DNA of 64,000 nt from Salinimicrobium sp. TH3. GTDB taxonomy: Bacteria > Bacteroidota > Bacteroidia > Flavobacteriales > Flavobacteriaceae. The stretch spans positions 176,753 through 240,752 of the forward strand of contig NZ_JAPONB010000006.1 in assembly GCF_026676115.1 (NCBI RefSeq), given 5' to 3'. The translations under genes and the position numbers were made by a program. Shown here piece after piece: positions 8,734-18,700 of the stretch. How positions within the stretch are numbered: position 1 is the stretch's first letter; every line of letters starts with the position of its first letter. The notes below the pieces were generated by a model that saw only the letters and a program-made list of their open reading frames with translations, ran no database searches and was not told the origin of the DNA.

Positions 8734-9696
8734 ATGCTAAAAGCCGGCGTCCTGGGTGCAGGACACTTAGGAAAAATTCATCTGCGTTTGCTGAAAGAAT
8801 CTGAAAAATACATTCTTGTTGGTTTTTACGATATCGATGAAGAAAGTGGCCGCAAGGTAGAAGAAGAATTTGGATACAAATATTTCAACAATCTCGATGA
8901 GCTCATAGCTGCGGTCGATGTAGTTGATGTGGTTACACCTACTCTTTCTCACTTTGAAGTGGGACAAAAAACCATCAAAGCAGGAAAGCACCTGTTCATA
9001 GAAAAACCCATTACCAACACCGTAAAGGAAGCCGAACAACTGGTAAAATTAGCTAAGGAGTACAAGGTCAAAGGCCAGGTAGGACACGTGGAAAGATTTA
9101 ATCCGGCTTTTAAAGCCGTTGCAGATAAGATTGAAAACCCCATGTTTATCGAGGCGCATCGCCTGGCTGAATTTAATCCACGGGGAACCGACGTTCCCGT
9201 CGTACTGGACCTTATGATCCATGACATAGACGCCATTCTTAGCGTGGTAAAATCTGAAGTTAAGGAGATCAAAGCCAACGGGGTTTCGGTCATTAGTGAT
9301 ACTCCCGATATTGCCAACGCTCGTATAGAATTTGAGAATGGTTGTGTGGCCAACCTCACTGCAAGCAGGATCTCCCTTAAAAATATGCGGAAGGCAAGAT
9401 TCTTTCAGCGGGACGCTTATATTTCTGTAGACTTTCTGGAAAAGAAATGTGAAGTGGTGAAGATGAAAGATGCCCCCGAAGAACCTGGAGATTTTGATAT
9501 GATCCTCCAGAATGCCGAAGGTTTGAAAAAGCAGATCTATTTTGACAATCCGCAGGTGAACCCTAATAATGCCATTTTAGACGAGCTAAATTCTTTTGCC
9601 GATGCTATTGAGAATGACACTACTCCAATAGTGAATCTCGAGCAGGGAACGCAGGCTTTGCGTGTGGCAAAACAAATTATAAATTCATTTAACTAA
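8734..9696 (+). CDS. Gfo/Idh/MocA family oxidoreductase
   Basis: A 320-residue NAD(P)-dependent oxidoreductase. N-terminal Rossmann fold begins GVLGAGHLGKIHL; the family signature FIEKPITN (catalytic-lysine EKP motif) is at about residues 90-97; the C-terminal substrate domain has VGHVERFNPAF and DLMIHDIDAIL, the latter carrying the family's conserved histidine. The substrate, probably a sugar or sugar-nucleotide derivative or a related polyol, cannot be read from sequence. It has a strong promoter and is followed after 8 nt by the acyl-CoA dehydrogenase gene, so the two share a transcript. Confidence 0.92.
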   Translation: MLKAGVLGAGHLGKIHLRLLKESEKYILVGFYDIDEESGRKVEEEFGYKYFNNLDELIAAVDVVDVVTPTLSHFEVGQKTIKAGKHLFIEKPITNTVKEAEQLVKLAKEYKVKGQVGHVERFNPAFKAVADKIENPMFIEAHRLAEFNPRGTDVPVVLDLMIHDIDAILSVVKSEVKEIKANGVSVISDTPDIANARIEFENGCVANLTASRISLKNMRKARFFQRDAYISVDFLEKKCEVVKMKDAPEEPGDFDMILQNAEGLKKQIYFDNPQVNPNNAILDELNSFADAIENDTTPIVNLEQGTQALRVAKQIINSFN

Positions 9697-9704
9697 TACT
9701 TTCT

Positions 9705-10595
9705 ATGAAAAATATTGCAGTCATTGGTGCAGGAACTATGGGTAATGGAATAGCCCACACTTTCGCCCAATTCGGTTACAAAACTAATCTTATTGATATT
9801 TCAGAAAAAAGCCTTGAGAAAGGTATGAACACTATCTCCGGCAACCTCGACCGCATGGTTTCAAAGGAGAAGATTTCTGAAGAAGACAAAAAAAATACAC
9901 TAAACAACATCACCACTTTTACCAAGATTTCTGAAGGAGTAAAAAATGTGGATCTGGTTGTGGAAGCAGCTACAGAAAACGTGGACCTTAAATTATCCAT
10001 TTTTAAGCAGCTGGACGAGCTTTGTGATGCCGAAACTGTGTTGGCCTCCAATACCTCTTCGATCTCGATCACTAAGATCGCTGCTGCAGTGTCTAATCCG
10101 GAAAGGGTTATTGGGATGCACTTTATGAATCCTGTGCCGGTCATGAAGCTGGTAGAGATCATTAGGGGGTACAGCACGAGCGACGAGGTGACTTCCAATA
10201 TCATGGAGCTTTCAAAAAAGCTAAAAAAAGAACCTGTTGAAGTAAATGATTATCCCGGGTTTGTTGCCAACCGCATTCTTATGCCTATGATCAACGAATC
10301 TATAGAAACTTTATACAATGGTGTTGCGGGTGTTCAGGAAATTGACACGGTAATGAAATTGGGAATGGCACATCCTATGGGACCGCTACAACTTGCAGAT
10401 TTTATTGGGCTGGATGTTTGTCTTTCTATCCTGGAGGTGATGTACAGCGGATTTAAAAATCCAAAGTACGCTCCCTGTCCACTTCTTGTGAATATGGTAC
10501 AGGCAGGAAAACTGGGAGTGAAATCGGGAGAAGGATTTTATGACTATTCCGAAAGCAGGAAAGCCGAAAAAGTTTCCCCACAATTTACCTCTTAA
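9705..10595 (+). CDS. 3-hydroxyacyl-CoA (3-hydroxybutyryl-CoA) dehydrogenase
   Basis: A 296-residue NAD-dependent dehydrogenase that interconverts 3-hydroxyacyl-CoA and 3-oxoacyl-CoA. Rossmann motif VIGAGTMGNGIAHTF at the N-terminus, NTSSISIT, the catalytic-histidine segment GMHFMNPVPVMKLVEI, and the C-terminal dimerisation domain with PGFVANRILMPMINE. Single-domain length matches Hbd/PaaH-type enzymes rather than the fused FadB. Placed directly behind the Gfo/Idh gene and 37 nt before the DUF1015 gene; likely used in fatty-acid or short-chain acyl-CoA metabolism. Chain-length preference cannot be inferred. Confidence 0.94.
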   Translation: MKNIAVIGAGTMGNGIAHTFAQFGYKTNLIDISEKSLEKGMNTISGNLDRMVSKEKISEEDKKNTLNNITTFTKISEGVKNVDLVVEAATENVDLKLSIFKQLDELCDAETVLASNTSSISITKIAAAVSNPERVIGMHFMNPVPVMKLVEIIRGYSTSDEVTSNIMELSKKLKKEPVEVNDYPGFVANRILMPMINESIETLYNGVAGVQEIDTVMKLGMAHPMGPLQLADFIGLDVCLSILEVMYSGFKNPKYAPCPLLVNMVQAGKLGVKSGEGFYDYSESRKAEKVSPQFTS

Positions 10596-10632
10596 AAAGG
10601 TGTTTTTTGAACCTATTTAATCTGAGCAGCAT

Positions 10633-11868
10633 TTGGCAAAAATAATTCCTTTTAAGGCAGTCAGGCCTTCGCGGGACAAGGTGGGCCTTGTGGCTTCGCG
10701 CCCCTACCAGGAATATTCGGTGGAAGAAGTGAGATTTCAGCTGGAACACAATCCCTTTTCTTTTCTTCATATCATCAATCCCGGTTATAAATTTCAGAAG
10801 GAAATATCGGGAAGTGAGCGATTTCAGCTTGTTAAGAACCGCTACCTCGAGTTTAAGGAGGAAGAGGTTTTTATTCAGGATCAAAAGCCGGCTTATTACC
10901 TTTATAAGACAATTTCCCGGGAGCAGGTCTACTGCGGAATTATTGCTGCCACAAGTGCCGAAGATTACGAAAATAATGTAATTAGAAAGCACGAGGATAC
11001 TATTTCTCACCGGGAACAACTTTTTAAGGATTACCTTAAAACAGTAGGTTTTAATACCGAACCGGTGCTTCTCACTTATCCGGACAGCCCTGTGATCAAT
11101 GATATTACTACACAAGTAATGCAGGAAAGACCGGAATATGAATTCTCTTCCCTCAACCGTGATATTCATTATATGTGGATAGTGGATGATCCCGAAAGAA
11201 CGGCGAAAATAAGGCAGGAGTTTGAGCGTATGAAATCTGTTTATATCGCCGATGGGCATCATAGAAGCGCTTCTTCCTGGCTCCTGGCGAAAGAGTCACG
11301 GGAAAAGAACCCAAATCACACCGGAGAGGAACCTTATAATTTTTTCCTTAGCTATATGATTGCCGAAAGTAACCTAAGACTTTATGAGTTCAACAGGTTG
11401 ATACGGGATCTCAATGGGCTGGGGAAAGAGGAATTTTTAATTAAGCTGGACGAATGGTTTCGAATCGAGAACCGCGGGACACAGTATTATAAACCCTCTA
11501 AAAAACATCATTTTTCGATGTATCTGGATGGCGAATATTACTCACTTTACCTGCGCAAGACAAACTATGAATTCACAGACTCGTTGAGCGCACTGGATCC
11601 TTACATCCTGTTCATCAAGATCCTCAAACCTATTTTAGGCATCGAAGATCTTAAAAATGACAACAGAATATCTTACCTTCCCGGGAGGAACGAGAGTTTT
11701 GACGTAAAGAAAGCGGTAGATGAAGGAGAATTTGCCGTTGGCTTCGGAATGTTGCCCCTCACTATTGAAGAGATCAAAGAAATCGCCGATGCAGGTCTCA
11801 CTATGCCACCCAAAAGCACTTGTATTGAGCCAAAACTGAGAAGCGGTCTCACCGTTTACGAATTTTAG
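10633..11868 (+). CDS. DUF1015 family protein
   Basis: A 411-residue cytosolic protein with a TTG start (MAKIIPFKAVRPSRDKVG). The family signature YIADGHHRSASSWLLAKE lies near residue 200, preceded by HYMWIVDDPE, and LDPYILFIKIL occurs in the last third. DUF1015 genes are often found near serine-biosynthesis genes and are suspected enzymes, but no activity is established. Here it sits between an acyl-CoA dehydrogenase gene and yggS (6 nt gap), probably in one operon. The conserved GHHR motif suggests metal or phosphate binding (inference). Confidence 0.9.
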   Translation: MAKIIPFKAVRPSRDKVGLVASRPYQEYSVEEVRFQLEHNPFSFLHIINPGYKFQKEISGSERFQLVKNRYLEFKEEEVFIQDQKPAYYLYKTISREQVYCGIIAATSAEDYENNVIRKHEDTISHREQLFKDYLKTVGFNTEPVLLTYPDSPVINDITTQVMQERPEYEFSSLNRDIHYMWIVDDPERTAKIRQEFERMKSVYIADGHHRSASSWLLAKESREKNPNHTGEEPYNFFLSYMIAESNLRLYEFNRLIRDLNGLGKEEFLIKLDEWFRIENRGTQYYKPSKKHHFSMYLDGEYYSLYLRKTNYEFTDSLSALDPYILFIKILKPILGIEDLKNDNRISYLPGRNESFDVKKAVDEGEFAVGFGMLPLTIEEIKEIADAGLTMPPKSTCIEPKLRSGLTVYEF

Positions 11869-11874
11869 AGATTT

Positions 11875-12534
11875 ATGAGCATTTCAGAAAACATAAATAG
11901 AATAAAAGCGGAAATACCCGAAGAGGTTACTCTTGTCGCTATTTCCAAAACCAAACCCGAAAGTGACATTTTGGAAGCCTATAATACCGGGCACAGGATC
12001 TTTGGAGAAAACAAGATCCAGGAAATGACAGAGAAGTGGGAACAACTTCCAAAGGATATTAAATGGCACATGGTTGGCCACGTGCAGCGCAATAAGGTGA
12101 AATACATGGCCGAATTTGTTGACCTCATCCACTCTGTTGATTCCCTGAAGCTGCTTAAGGAAATCGAAAAACAAGCCGAAAAGTATAACCGCACTATCCC
12201 CTGTCTTTTACAGATCAAAATAGCCGAAGAAGACACTAAATATGGAATAGATGTTGATGAAGCAAAAAGTATACTTCAGTCAGACGCTTACCGCAAGATG
12301 TCTCATGTTAAGATAGTTGGCTTGATGGGGATGGCGACCCTTACCGAGAAAGAAGAAAAAATTAGAAAGGAATTCAGCTTTTTAAAGACTACTTTTGAAG
12401 AATTGAAATCCAGGTATGATTCCTTTACCACATTATCAATGGGAATGAGTGGCGACTACAAGATCGCCATTGAATGCGGCAGTACAATGATAAGAGTGGG
12501 AAGTTCAATATTTGGAGAAAGAAGTTATAATTAA
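11875..12534 (+). CDS. YggS family PLP homeostasis protein
   Basis: A 219-residue pyridoxal-phosphate-binding protein of the YggS/PROSC family, which buffers PLP and affects amino- and keto-acid homeostasis; it is not a racemase despite the alanine-racemase-like fold. The PLP lysine is in VAISKTKPES (Lys25). Other signatures: FGENKIQEM, WHMVGHVQRNKVKYM, HSVDS, LMGMATL, SMGMSGDYKIAIECGSTMIRVGSSIFG. Follows the DUF1015 gene after 6 nt and precedes the exonuclease gene by 16 nt. Confidence 0.95.
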   Translation: MSISENINRIKAEIPEEVTLVAISKTKPESDILEAYNTGHRIFGENKIQEMTEKWEQLPKDIKWHMVGHVQRNKVKYMAEFVDLIHSVDSLKLLKEIEKQAEKYNRTIPCLLQIKIAEEDTKYGIDVDEAKSILQSDAYRKMSHVKIVGLMGMATLTEKEEKIRKEFSFLKTTFEELKSRYDSFTTLSMGMSGDYKIAIECGSTMIRVGSSIFGERSYN

Positions 12535-12550
12535 CAGGGAGATTTAGCAT

Positions 12551-13924
12551 TTGTACGCAATTTTAGACATAGAAACTACCGGCGGGAAATATAATGAAGA
12601 GGGAATTACAGAGATTGCTGTCTATAAATTTGACGGTCACAAAGTCGTAGATCAATTTATTAGCCTGGTAAATCCCGAAATCCCAATTCAGCCATTTGTT
12701 GTTGGACTTACAGGTATAAACAATGATATGCTACGCCAGGCACCAAAATTCTATGAGGTAGCAAAGCGAATCGTAGAAATAACAAATGGAGCCATCCTGG
12801 TAGCCCACAACGCAAAATTTGACTATCGCATCCTGCGCACAGAATTCGGTCGCCTGGGTTTTGATTATGAAAGACAAAGCTTATGTACCGTAGAGCTTTC
12901 CAAAAAACTTATTCCCGGGTTGCCTTCGTACAGTTTGGGAAAACTCGTTAGATCCCTGGGTATTCCTCTTAGTGACAGACACCGTGCAAACGGAGACGCC
13001 CAGGCTACGGTGAAGCTGTTTAAGATGCTGCTGGCAAAAGATTCAGAAAAAGAGATCCTCAAAAGCTCGGTTCGCAATGCACCAAAACTTCAGATGGATA
13101 CGAAGCTAATCCGGTTACTTGAAGAACTTCCCTCGATCACCGGTGTTTATTACCTGCATAATTCCGAAGGAGATATCATTTACATTGGGAAAAGCAAGAA
13201 TATCAAAAAACGGGTGAATCAACACTTTACCAATGAGAACAGGAAGTCTATAGAGATTCAAAAAGAGGTTGCATCCATAAGTTATGAGGCTACAGGAAAT
13301 GAATTGAACGCGCTGCTAAAAGAAAATGAAGAGATAAAAAGAAATAAGCCGAAGTTTAATAAATCCCTTTCCAGAAATATTTTTTCTTATGCCCTGTACC
13401 AGTCAAAAGACGACGACGGGTATATCAATCTCAAAATTGGTAAAGCCGATCGAAGGAAGAAAAGCGTGACAACTTTTACAAACCTGCAACAGGCAAAGGC
13501 TTTGGTTTCAAACCTTGTGGAAGAGTATAACCTGTGCCAAAAGTACACGGGAATCCATACCGGAAACGGAGCCTGTTTCAACTACAGCATTAAAAAATGC
13601 AATGGGGCGTGCGTGAAAGAAGAATCTCCTTTAGAACACAATGAGCGCGTAAAACAGGCACTTCATAAGTATAGTTATGAAAAGCAAAATATGCTGGTAA
13701 TTGATCGTGGCAGGGAGCTGGACGAAAAGAGCGCATTGCTAGTGGAGGAAGGACAGTTTAAAGGAATTGGATACTTCAACCTCAACTATCAACTCAATAA
13801 TATGGAAATCATAAAATCCATAATTACCCCCATGAAGAATGATCGTGATGCCCAGCACATCATTCAAAATTACCTGAGAAAAAATAATCGCCTTAAGGTT
13901 ATTATGTTGGACCCGGCCGAATAG
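12551..13924 (+). CDS. DEDDh exonuclease fused to GIY-YIG/UvrC-like nuclease domain
   Basis: A 457-residue two-nuclease fusion with a TTG start. Residues 1-165 form a DNA polymerase III epsilon-type 3'-5' exonuclease: ILDIETTGG (DxE), HNAKFDYRIL and HRANGDAQAT (the DEDDh His and Asp). Residues ~195-275 form a GIY-YIG domain: GVYYLHNSEGDIIYIGKSKN with KRVNQHF. The rest contains a UvrC-like cysteine segment (CNGACVKEESP). Similar Cho/UvrC-like proteins act in nucleotide excision repair, but the pairing with an exonuclease points to processing of the excised end (inference). It ends the run of closely spaced genes from 8734. Confidence 0.92.
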   Translation: MYAILDIETTGGKYNEEGITEIAVYKFDGHKVVDQFISLVNPEIPIQPFVVGLTGINNDMLRQAPKFYEVAKRIVEITNGAILVAHNAKFDYRILRTEFGRLGFDYERQSLCTVELSKKLIPGLPSYSLGKLVRSLGIPLSDRHRANGDAQATVKLFKMLLAKDSEKEILKSSVRNAPKLQMDTKLIRLLEELPSITGVYYLHNSEGDIIYIGKSKNIKKRVNQHFTNENRKSIEIQKEVASISYEATGNELNALLKENEEIKRNKPKFNKSLSRNIFSYALYQSKDDDGYINLKIGKADRRKKSVTTFTNLQQAKALVSNLVEEYNLCQKYTGIHTGNGACFNYSIKKCNGACVKEESPLEHNERVKQALHKYSYEKQNMLVIDRGRELDEKSALLVEEGQFKGIGYFNLNYQLNNMEIIKSIITPMKNDRDAQHIIQNYLRKNNRLKVIMLDPAE

Positions 13925-13990
13925 AATTAATGCAGCCCGTAGAGCAGATTCTGCCGAAAAATCCTATTTTTAAGCTGTAATTCTTTTTTT

Positions 13991-14818
13991 GTGGTAAAAC
14001 CATCTGATTCTTCCTGGAAAAAAAAACTTCATGAGATCATCTATGAAGCCGATACCCCTGCGGGAAAAGCTTTTGATATAGGTCTTCTCCTGGTAATTAT
14101 TTTGAGTATTGTTTTGGTAATGCTCGAGAGTATTCCCGGAATGAGTGAAAAATATTATTCGGAATTCTATACTGCAGAATGGATCATTACAGCCGTTTTC
14201 ACCGTGGAATATATTCTTCGTATTGTGGTGATCAATCGTCCCGCCCGCTATATTTTCAGCTTTTATGGCATAGTGGACCTGCTTTCAACACTGCCCTCCT
14301 ATTTAGCCATTTTAGGCGGGGGCCACAATCTTTTGTTTGCAGTTAGGGCTCTAAGACTTCTAAGGATATTTAGGGTTTTAAAGATCACCCGATATATTGG
14401 TGAGTCAGATAAACTCCTCCGGGCTTTAAAAAACAGTCGCGCTAAAATTCTTGTCTTTCTTTATGCCGTTATTATCATGTGCGTGATCATGGGAACAGTA
14501 ATGTACCTCGTGGAAGGACCGGAAAATGGATATACAAGTATTCCAACCGGGATATACTGGTGTATTGTTACCCTTACTACAGTAGGTTTTGGAGATATTC
14601 ACCCGGTGACGCCCCTGGGACAATTCATCGCTTCTGTAATTATGATCACTGGTTACGGGATCATTGCAGTTCCTACGGGAATAGTTACTTCAGAATTTAG
14701 TCGTGCTTCGGCCAGTGAAGTATCTGTAAACACCCAAGTCTGCCCCCATTGTAATGAATCTAAGCACCTGGACAAAGCAGAATATTGCCATAACTGCGGA
14801 AATTCTCTAAATGCATAA
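13991..14818 (+). CDS. voltage-gated-type potassium channel with C-terminal zinc ribbon
   Basis: A 275-residue six-helix ion channel (GTG start). Helices S1-S4 occupy about residues 25-140, with an arginine-rich S4 (RALRLLRIFRVLKITRY). The pore loop carries TLTTVGFGDIHP; VGFGD is the potassium selectivity filter. S6 is FIASVIMITGYGIIAVPTGI. An unusual tail follows: CPHCNESKHLDKAEYCHNCG, two CxxC pairs forming a zinc ribbon, instead of an RCK or cyclic-nucleotide domain. The tail may sense metal or redox state, or only aid assembly (inference). The gene overlaps miaA by 8 bases. Confidence 0.92.
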   Translation: MVKPSDSSWKKKLHEIIYEADTPAGKAFDIGLLLVIILSIVLVMLESIPGMSEKYYSEFYTAEWIITAVFTVEYILRIVVINRPARYIFSFYGIVDLLSTLPSYLAILGGGHNLLFAVRALRLLRIFRVLKITRYIGESDKLLRALKNSRAKILVFLYAVIIMCVIMGTVMYLVEGPENGYTSIPTGIYWCIVTLTTVGFGDIHPVTPLGQFIASVIMITGYGIIAVPTGIVTSEFSRASASEVSVNTQVCPHCNESKHLDKAEYCHNCGNSLNA

Positions 14819-15719
14819 AAAATATCTCATTGTGGTTGTCGGTCCCACAGCTATTGGAAAAACCTCCCTCGGAATTGAGCTGGCACGTCATTTTAATACT
14901 GAAATCATCTCTGCCGATTCCCGGCAGTTCTTTAAAGAGATGACCATTGGAACTGCAGTTCCAACTGAAGGTGAATTACACGCCGCCAAGCATCATTTCA
15001 TTCAGCATATTTCGGTCGAAGAAGATTATTCTGTAGGAGATTTTGAGCGGGATGCCCTGCAAAAACTTAAGAAGCTTTTTTTGAAGCACGATGTTGTAGT
15101 GATGGTTGGCGGGAGCGGACTTTACGTAGATGCTGTGGTAAAAGGACTGGATGAGTTTCCGGAAATAGAGCCCCATATCAAGGGAGATTTGAAAAAGGAA
15201 CTGGAGGAAAAAGGTCTTAAAAAGCTTCAGGAAGAACTTAAAATAAAGGATCCCGAATATTATTCCGAAGTAGATCTTCAAAATCCGCACAGGGTGATAA
15301 GGGCTCTTGAAATTTGCAGAGGAACCGGAAAGCCATATTCCGCTTTTAGAAAAAGAACTACCAAAAATCGCTTTTTTGACACCTTATATGTGGGACTTAC
15401 ATCAGAAAGAGAGATTGTTTACGACCGCATCAACCGCAGGGTGGATATCATGATGCAGCAAGGTCTTTTAGAGGAGGCTGATGCACTTTTCCCCCAACGG
15501 AAACTAAATGCGCTCAACACTGTTGGGTACAAAGAACTTTTTAAATATCTCAATAAAGAATGGGACCTCGAAACGGCCATTGGAGAAATTAAAAAGAACA
15601 CGAGGAGATTTGCTAAGCGGCAGTACACCTGGTTCAGAAAAAACGAGCAGATCAACTGGTTTGATATTTCCACTCCTCCTGCTAAAATTCTGACCTTTGT
15701 AGAAGAAGAAATTACCTGA
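14811..15719 (+). CDS. miaA: tRNA dimethylallyltransferase
   Basis: Transfers a dimethylallyl group to N6 of A37 in tRNAs that read U-starting codons, the first step towards ms2i6A. The 302-residue length is normal. P-loop VVGPTAIGKTSLG at the N-terminus, SADSRQFFKEMTIGTA (the DSRQ motif), HHFIQHISVEEDYSVGDFERD, GGSGLYVDAVVKG, and NTVGYKELFKYL near the C-terminus with FAKRQYTWFRK. The start overlaps the channel gene by 8 bases, and the stop overlaps the end of the convergent HYR gene by 8 bases. Confidence 0.97.
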   Translation: MHKKYLIVVVGPTAIGKTSLGIELARHFNTEIISADSRQFFKEMTIGTAVPTEGELHAAKHHFIQHISVEEDYSVGDFERDALQKLKKLFLKHDVVVMVGGSGLYVDAVVKGLDEFPEIEPHIKGDLKKELEEKGLKKLQEELKIKDPEYYSEVDLQNPHRVIRALEICRGTGKPYSAFRKRTTKNRFFDTLYVGLTSEREIVYDRINRRVDIMMQQGLLEEADALFPQRKLNALNTVGYKELFKYLNKEWDLETAIGEIKKNTRRFAKRQYTWFRKNEQINWFDISTPPAKILTFVEEEIT

Positions 15720-18700
15720 TTATCGCCCTTTTTAAATATTCCCTCCCGTTGGTTTGAATGAGCAATTGATATACTCCCGCCTGGTATTCACTCAGGTTGA
15801 TCGAATATTCTAAAATTGGTACGCTGTTATCATACCTGTGCTCCAGGAGAAAACGCCCTCTAATATCAAAAACCTCGATCTGATGAATTTGCAGACCTTC
15901 AGAAACCTCAAATTTAAACAGCCCATCGCCGGGGTTGGGATAAAGTATTAAGGTATCTCTCTCTACAGGTCCGGGTGCTTCACAGATCTCCAAAGGATCC
16001 TCAACCACAACTTTCACCACACAGGAACCATTTCCATTGAGTGTGGTATAAGAAAGGGTTACCTCATTCTCTCCCAGGTCATCACAGGTGAAGTTTGTTT
16101 GGCTAAGGGTGTAAGTACCACTTGGACCACTGGAAAATGCCTCCTGAGGATTCAATTGGGCTCTCCCGCTTACATCCAAATCCAGGGTAATGAGATCTCT
16201 ACAAACTACTCCGGAAGGATTTTCCTCGTTGGGCAGGATCATAATAGTGGTTTCACAGGTATCGGTATTTCCAGATGCATCTCTAACAGTCAAAGTTACT
16301 TTTTGCTCCCCAAGATCGGCTGCGGTGAAGGAAGTGCGGTCAAGGCTCATAGCAGCAATTTCACAATTGTCTGTAGATCCACTATCAACATCCTCTGGTG
16401 CCAAAGTTGCCGTTCCATTAATGTCCAGGGTTAATTCCATATCTGCTTTACAAGAAGCGACGGGGGCAATATTATCCACGATCTCTACCTCGATCTCGCA
16501 ACTTTGGGAAGGATCATCTTTCTTTGTCAGCGTGATTGTATGAACTCCGATATCTTCACAGGTGTAGGTCACATCCCCAAAAAATTGGGCAGTACCAGGG
16601 TCTCCTTCGTAAAGATCCTGTGCGGTTAAAACGGCCTCGCCACCGGCATCCAGCTCGAGGGTTAAATTTTCCACACAATCCAGTTCCCCGGTAGTAGCCA
16701 TATAAGGTTTTACATTTACCGTGACTTCACAAAAATCTGAATTTCCCGAGGCGTCGGTTACGGTAAAGCGCACAGTTTGAGTACCAACATCGCTGCTTGT
16801 GAAATTGCTTTTGCTCAAAGACATATCTTCAATGGCGCAGTTATCGGTGGAATTTTGATCTACATCATTTACAGATATTTCTCCTGTTCCGTTTTCATCC
16901 AGAACCAGATCAATTTCGGAAATACAGTTCACCAGAGGTGGCAAATCATCCACAACAAGGATCTCAATTTCACAACTTCCTGTGTGCTCGCCCTGATAGG
17001 AGGCGGTGATCATTTGCGGCGGACCAATATCATCACAGGTAAAATCTTTTTTATTTAGCTCAAGTTCAATATTGTCCTCTTCCCCGGTATAGAAAAGGCG
17101 GAGTTCAGCATACCCGTTTTCGTCCAGGAAAAGCGTCTTGGACTCCACACAATCAACACTTCTCATAGGATCATATGGCACAACATTAATGGTAGTCTCA
17201 CAGGTTTCAAAATTACCGTTGACATCCACTACCGTCACCACAACGTCTTGTTCTCCCGCATCTGCAGTCTCAAAACGATCCTGGTCTAAAGTGACACTTT
17301 GTATCCCGCAATTATCTGAAAACGATTCCAGTAACATTTCTGGCGGAATGATTCCGTAGCCATCTTCATTGAGGTAAAGGTTAAAATCCTCCCGACAACT
17401 TATCACAGGTTTTAATTGATCTATTACTTCGATCTTAGTGGTGCAACTTCCAGAAGAACCATCAACAAAATGAACAATTAATTCTACTTCCTGCTCTCCA
17501 ATATTCTCACAGGTAAATACGTCTTTACTCAAATCAAAAAAGGCAACTGCAGGATTGGTTGGGTCGGCATCATATAAGGTAGCAGGATCCAGAGTAGCGG
17601 TTCCGTTAGGGCCCAATGCCACTTGAGTGGAAACACAATTTATTTCCACAGCAGGAGTATTGTAAACAATAGGAAAGGAACATGTCGTGGAAATATTTCC
17701 AGCTTCGTCCTCTACTGTTAAGGTGACTGTGGTGTTATTTGTAATTACGTCCTGAGGTGCGGGAACCTGAATGACATTAAGTTGGGTTGAGCAGTTATCT
17801 GAATAAGTGATTCGATCCTTATAATCTGGAACTACAAAGTTCTCACCGGGAAGAAGATCTACTTCGACAGGAGAATTATTACAGGAATTTATTTCAGGTG
17901 AAATGTTATCTTCTAAAGTCACCACTAAATTGCACTCCCCAACAAAAGGAGCATTTGCATCAGTTCCATGATATACCTTAAGATTTACTTGCAGCTCTTC
18001 TCCCAGTCTTTCCTCAGTTTGTTCAATAAATATCCCATCATCAAAATTTTGCCTGTTGTTCACATATGACCTAAAATCCTGCACAATATAATTGCAGTCC
18101 TCATCAAGCTCCAAAGATAAACCGGCAGTCGATCCACAATCAAAAGAAGGCTGATCTTCCTGAACTAATACAAGCTCTATGGAACATACATCAGATTCGT
18201 TATCCTGTCCATCAAAAGCCCGAATGTTTACAGTAACATCCTGGGTAATTTCCTCATTTGCAACCGGAGTTTGTTCATATCTTACGGGATTGCCACAATT
18301 ATCAACTGCTTCCACTTCCTCAAGAAGGTCCGGAACGAAATACTTACCGTTTACTGCTCCAACAAATTGCGTGGAATTCTGCGGACATATAGTAAACTGC
18401 GGTGGCTCTTCATCCTTTACGGTAATTTTTAATGTACAGGTAGCAGTATTATCTGATGAATCGCGGGCTTCAAAAATGACTTCATAAGAACCAGGAGCTA
18501 AGAAATCACCAGAATCTGGACCGCTTAGTTTTGTAACAGTTGCCGAACCGGAATTATCGGTAGGCGTAGGAGTTTCAAAGGTGACAATTGCTCCACATGC
18601 TCGGGGATCGGTTAATATTTCAATATTTGGCGGGCAACTTATCACAGGATCTTCCTCATCTTCGGCTTCATTTATGGTCACCGTGAAGCTACAGGTGGCG

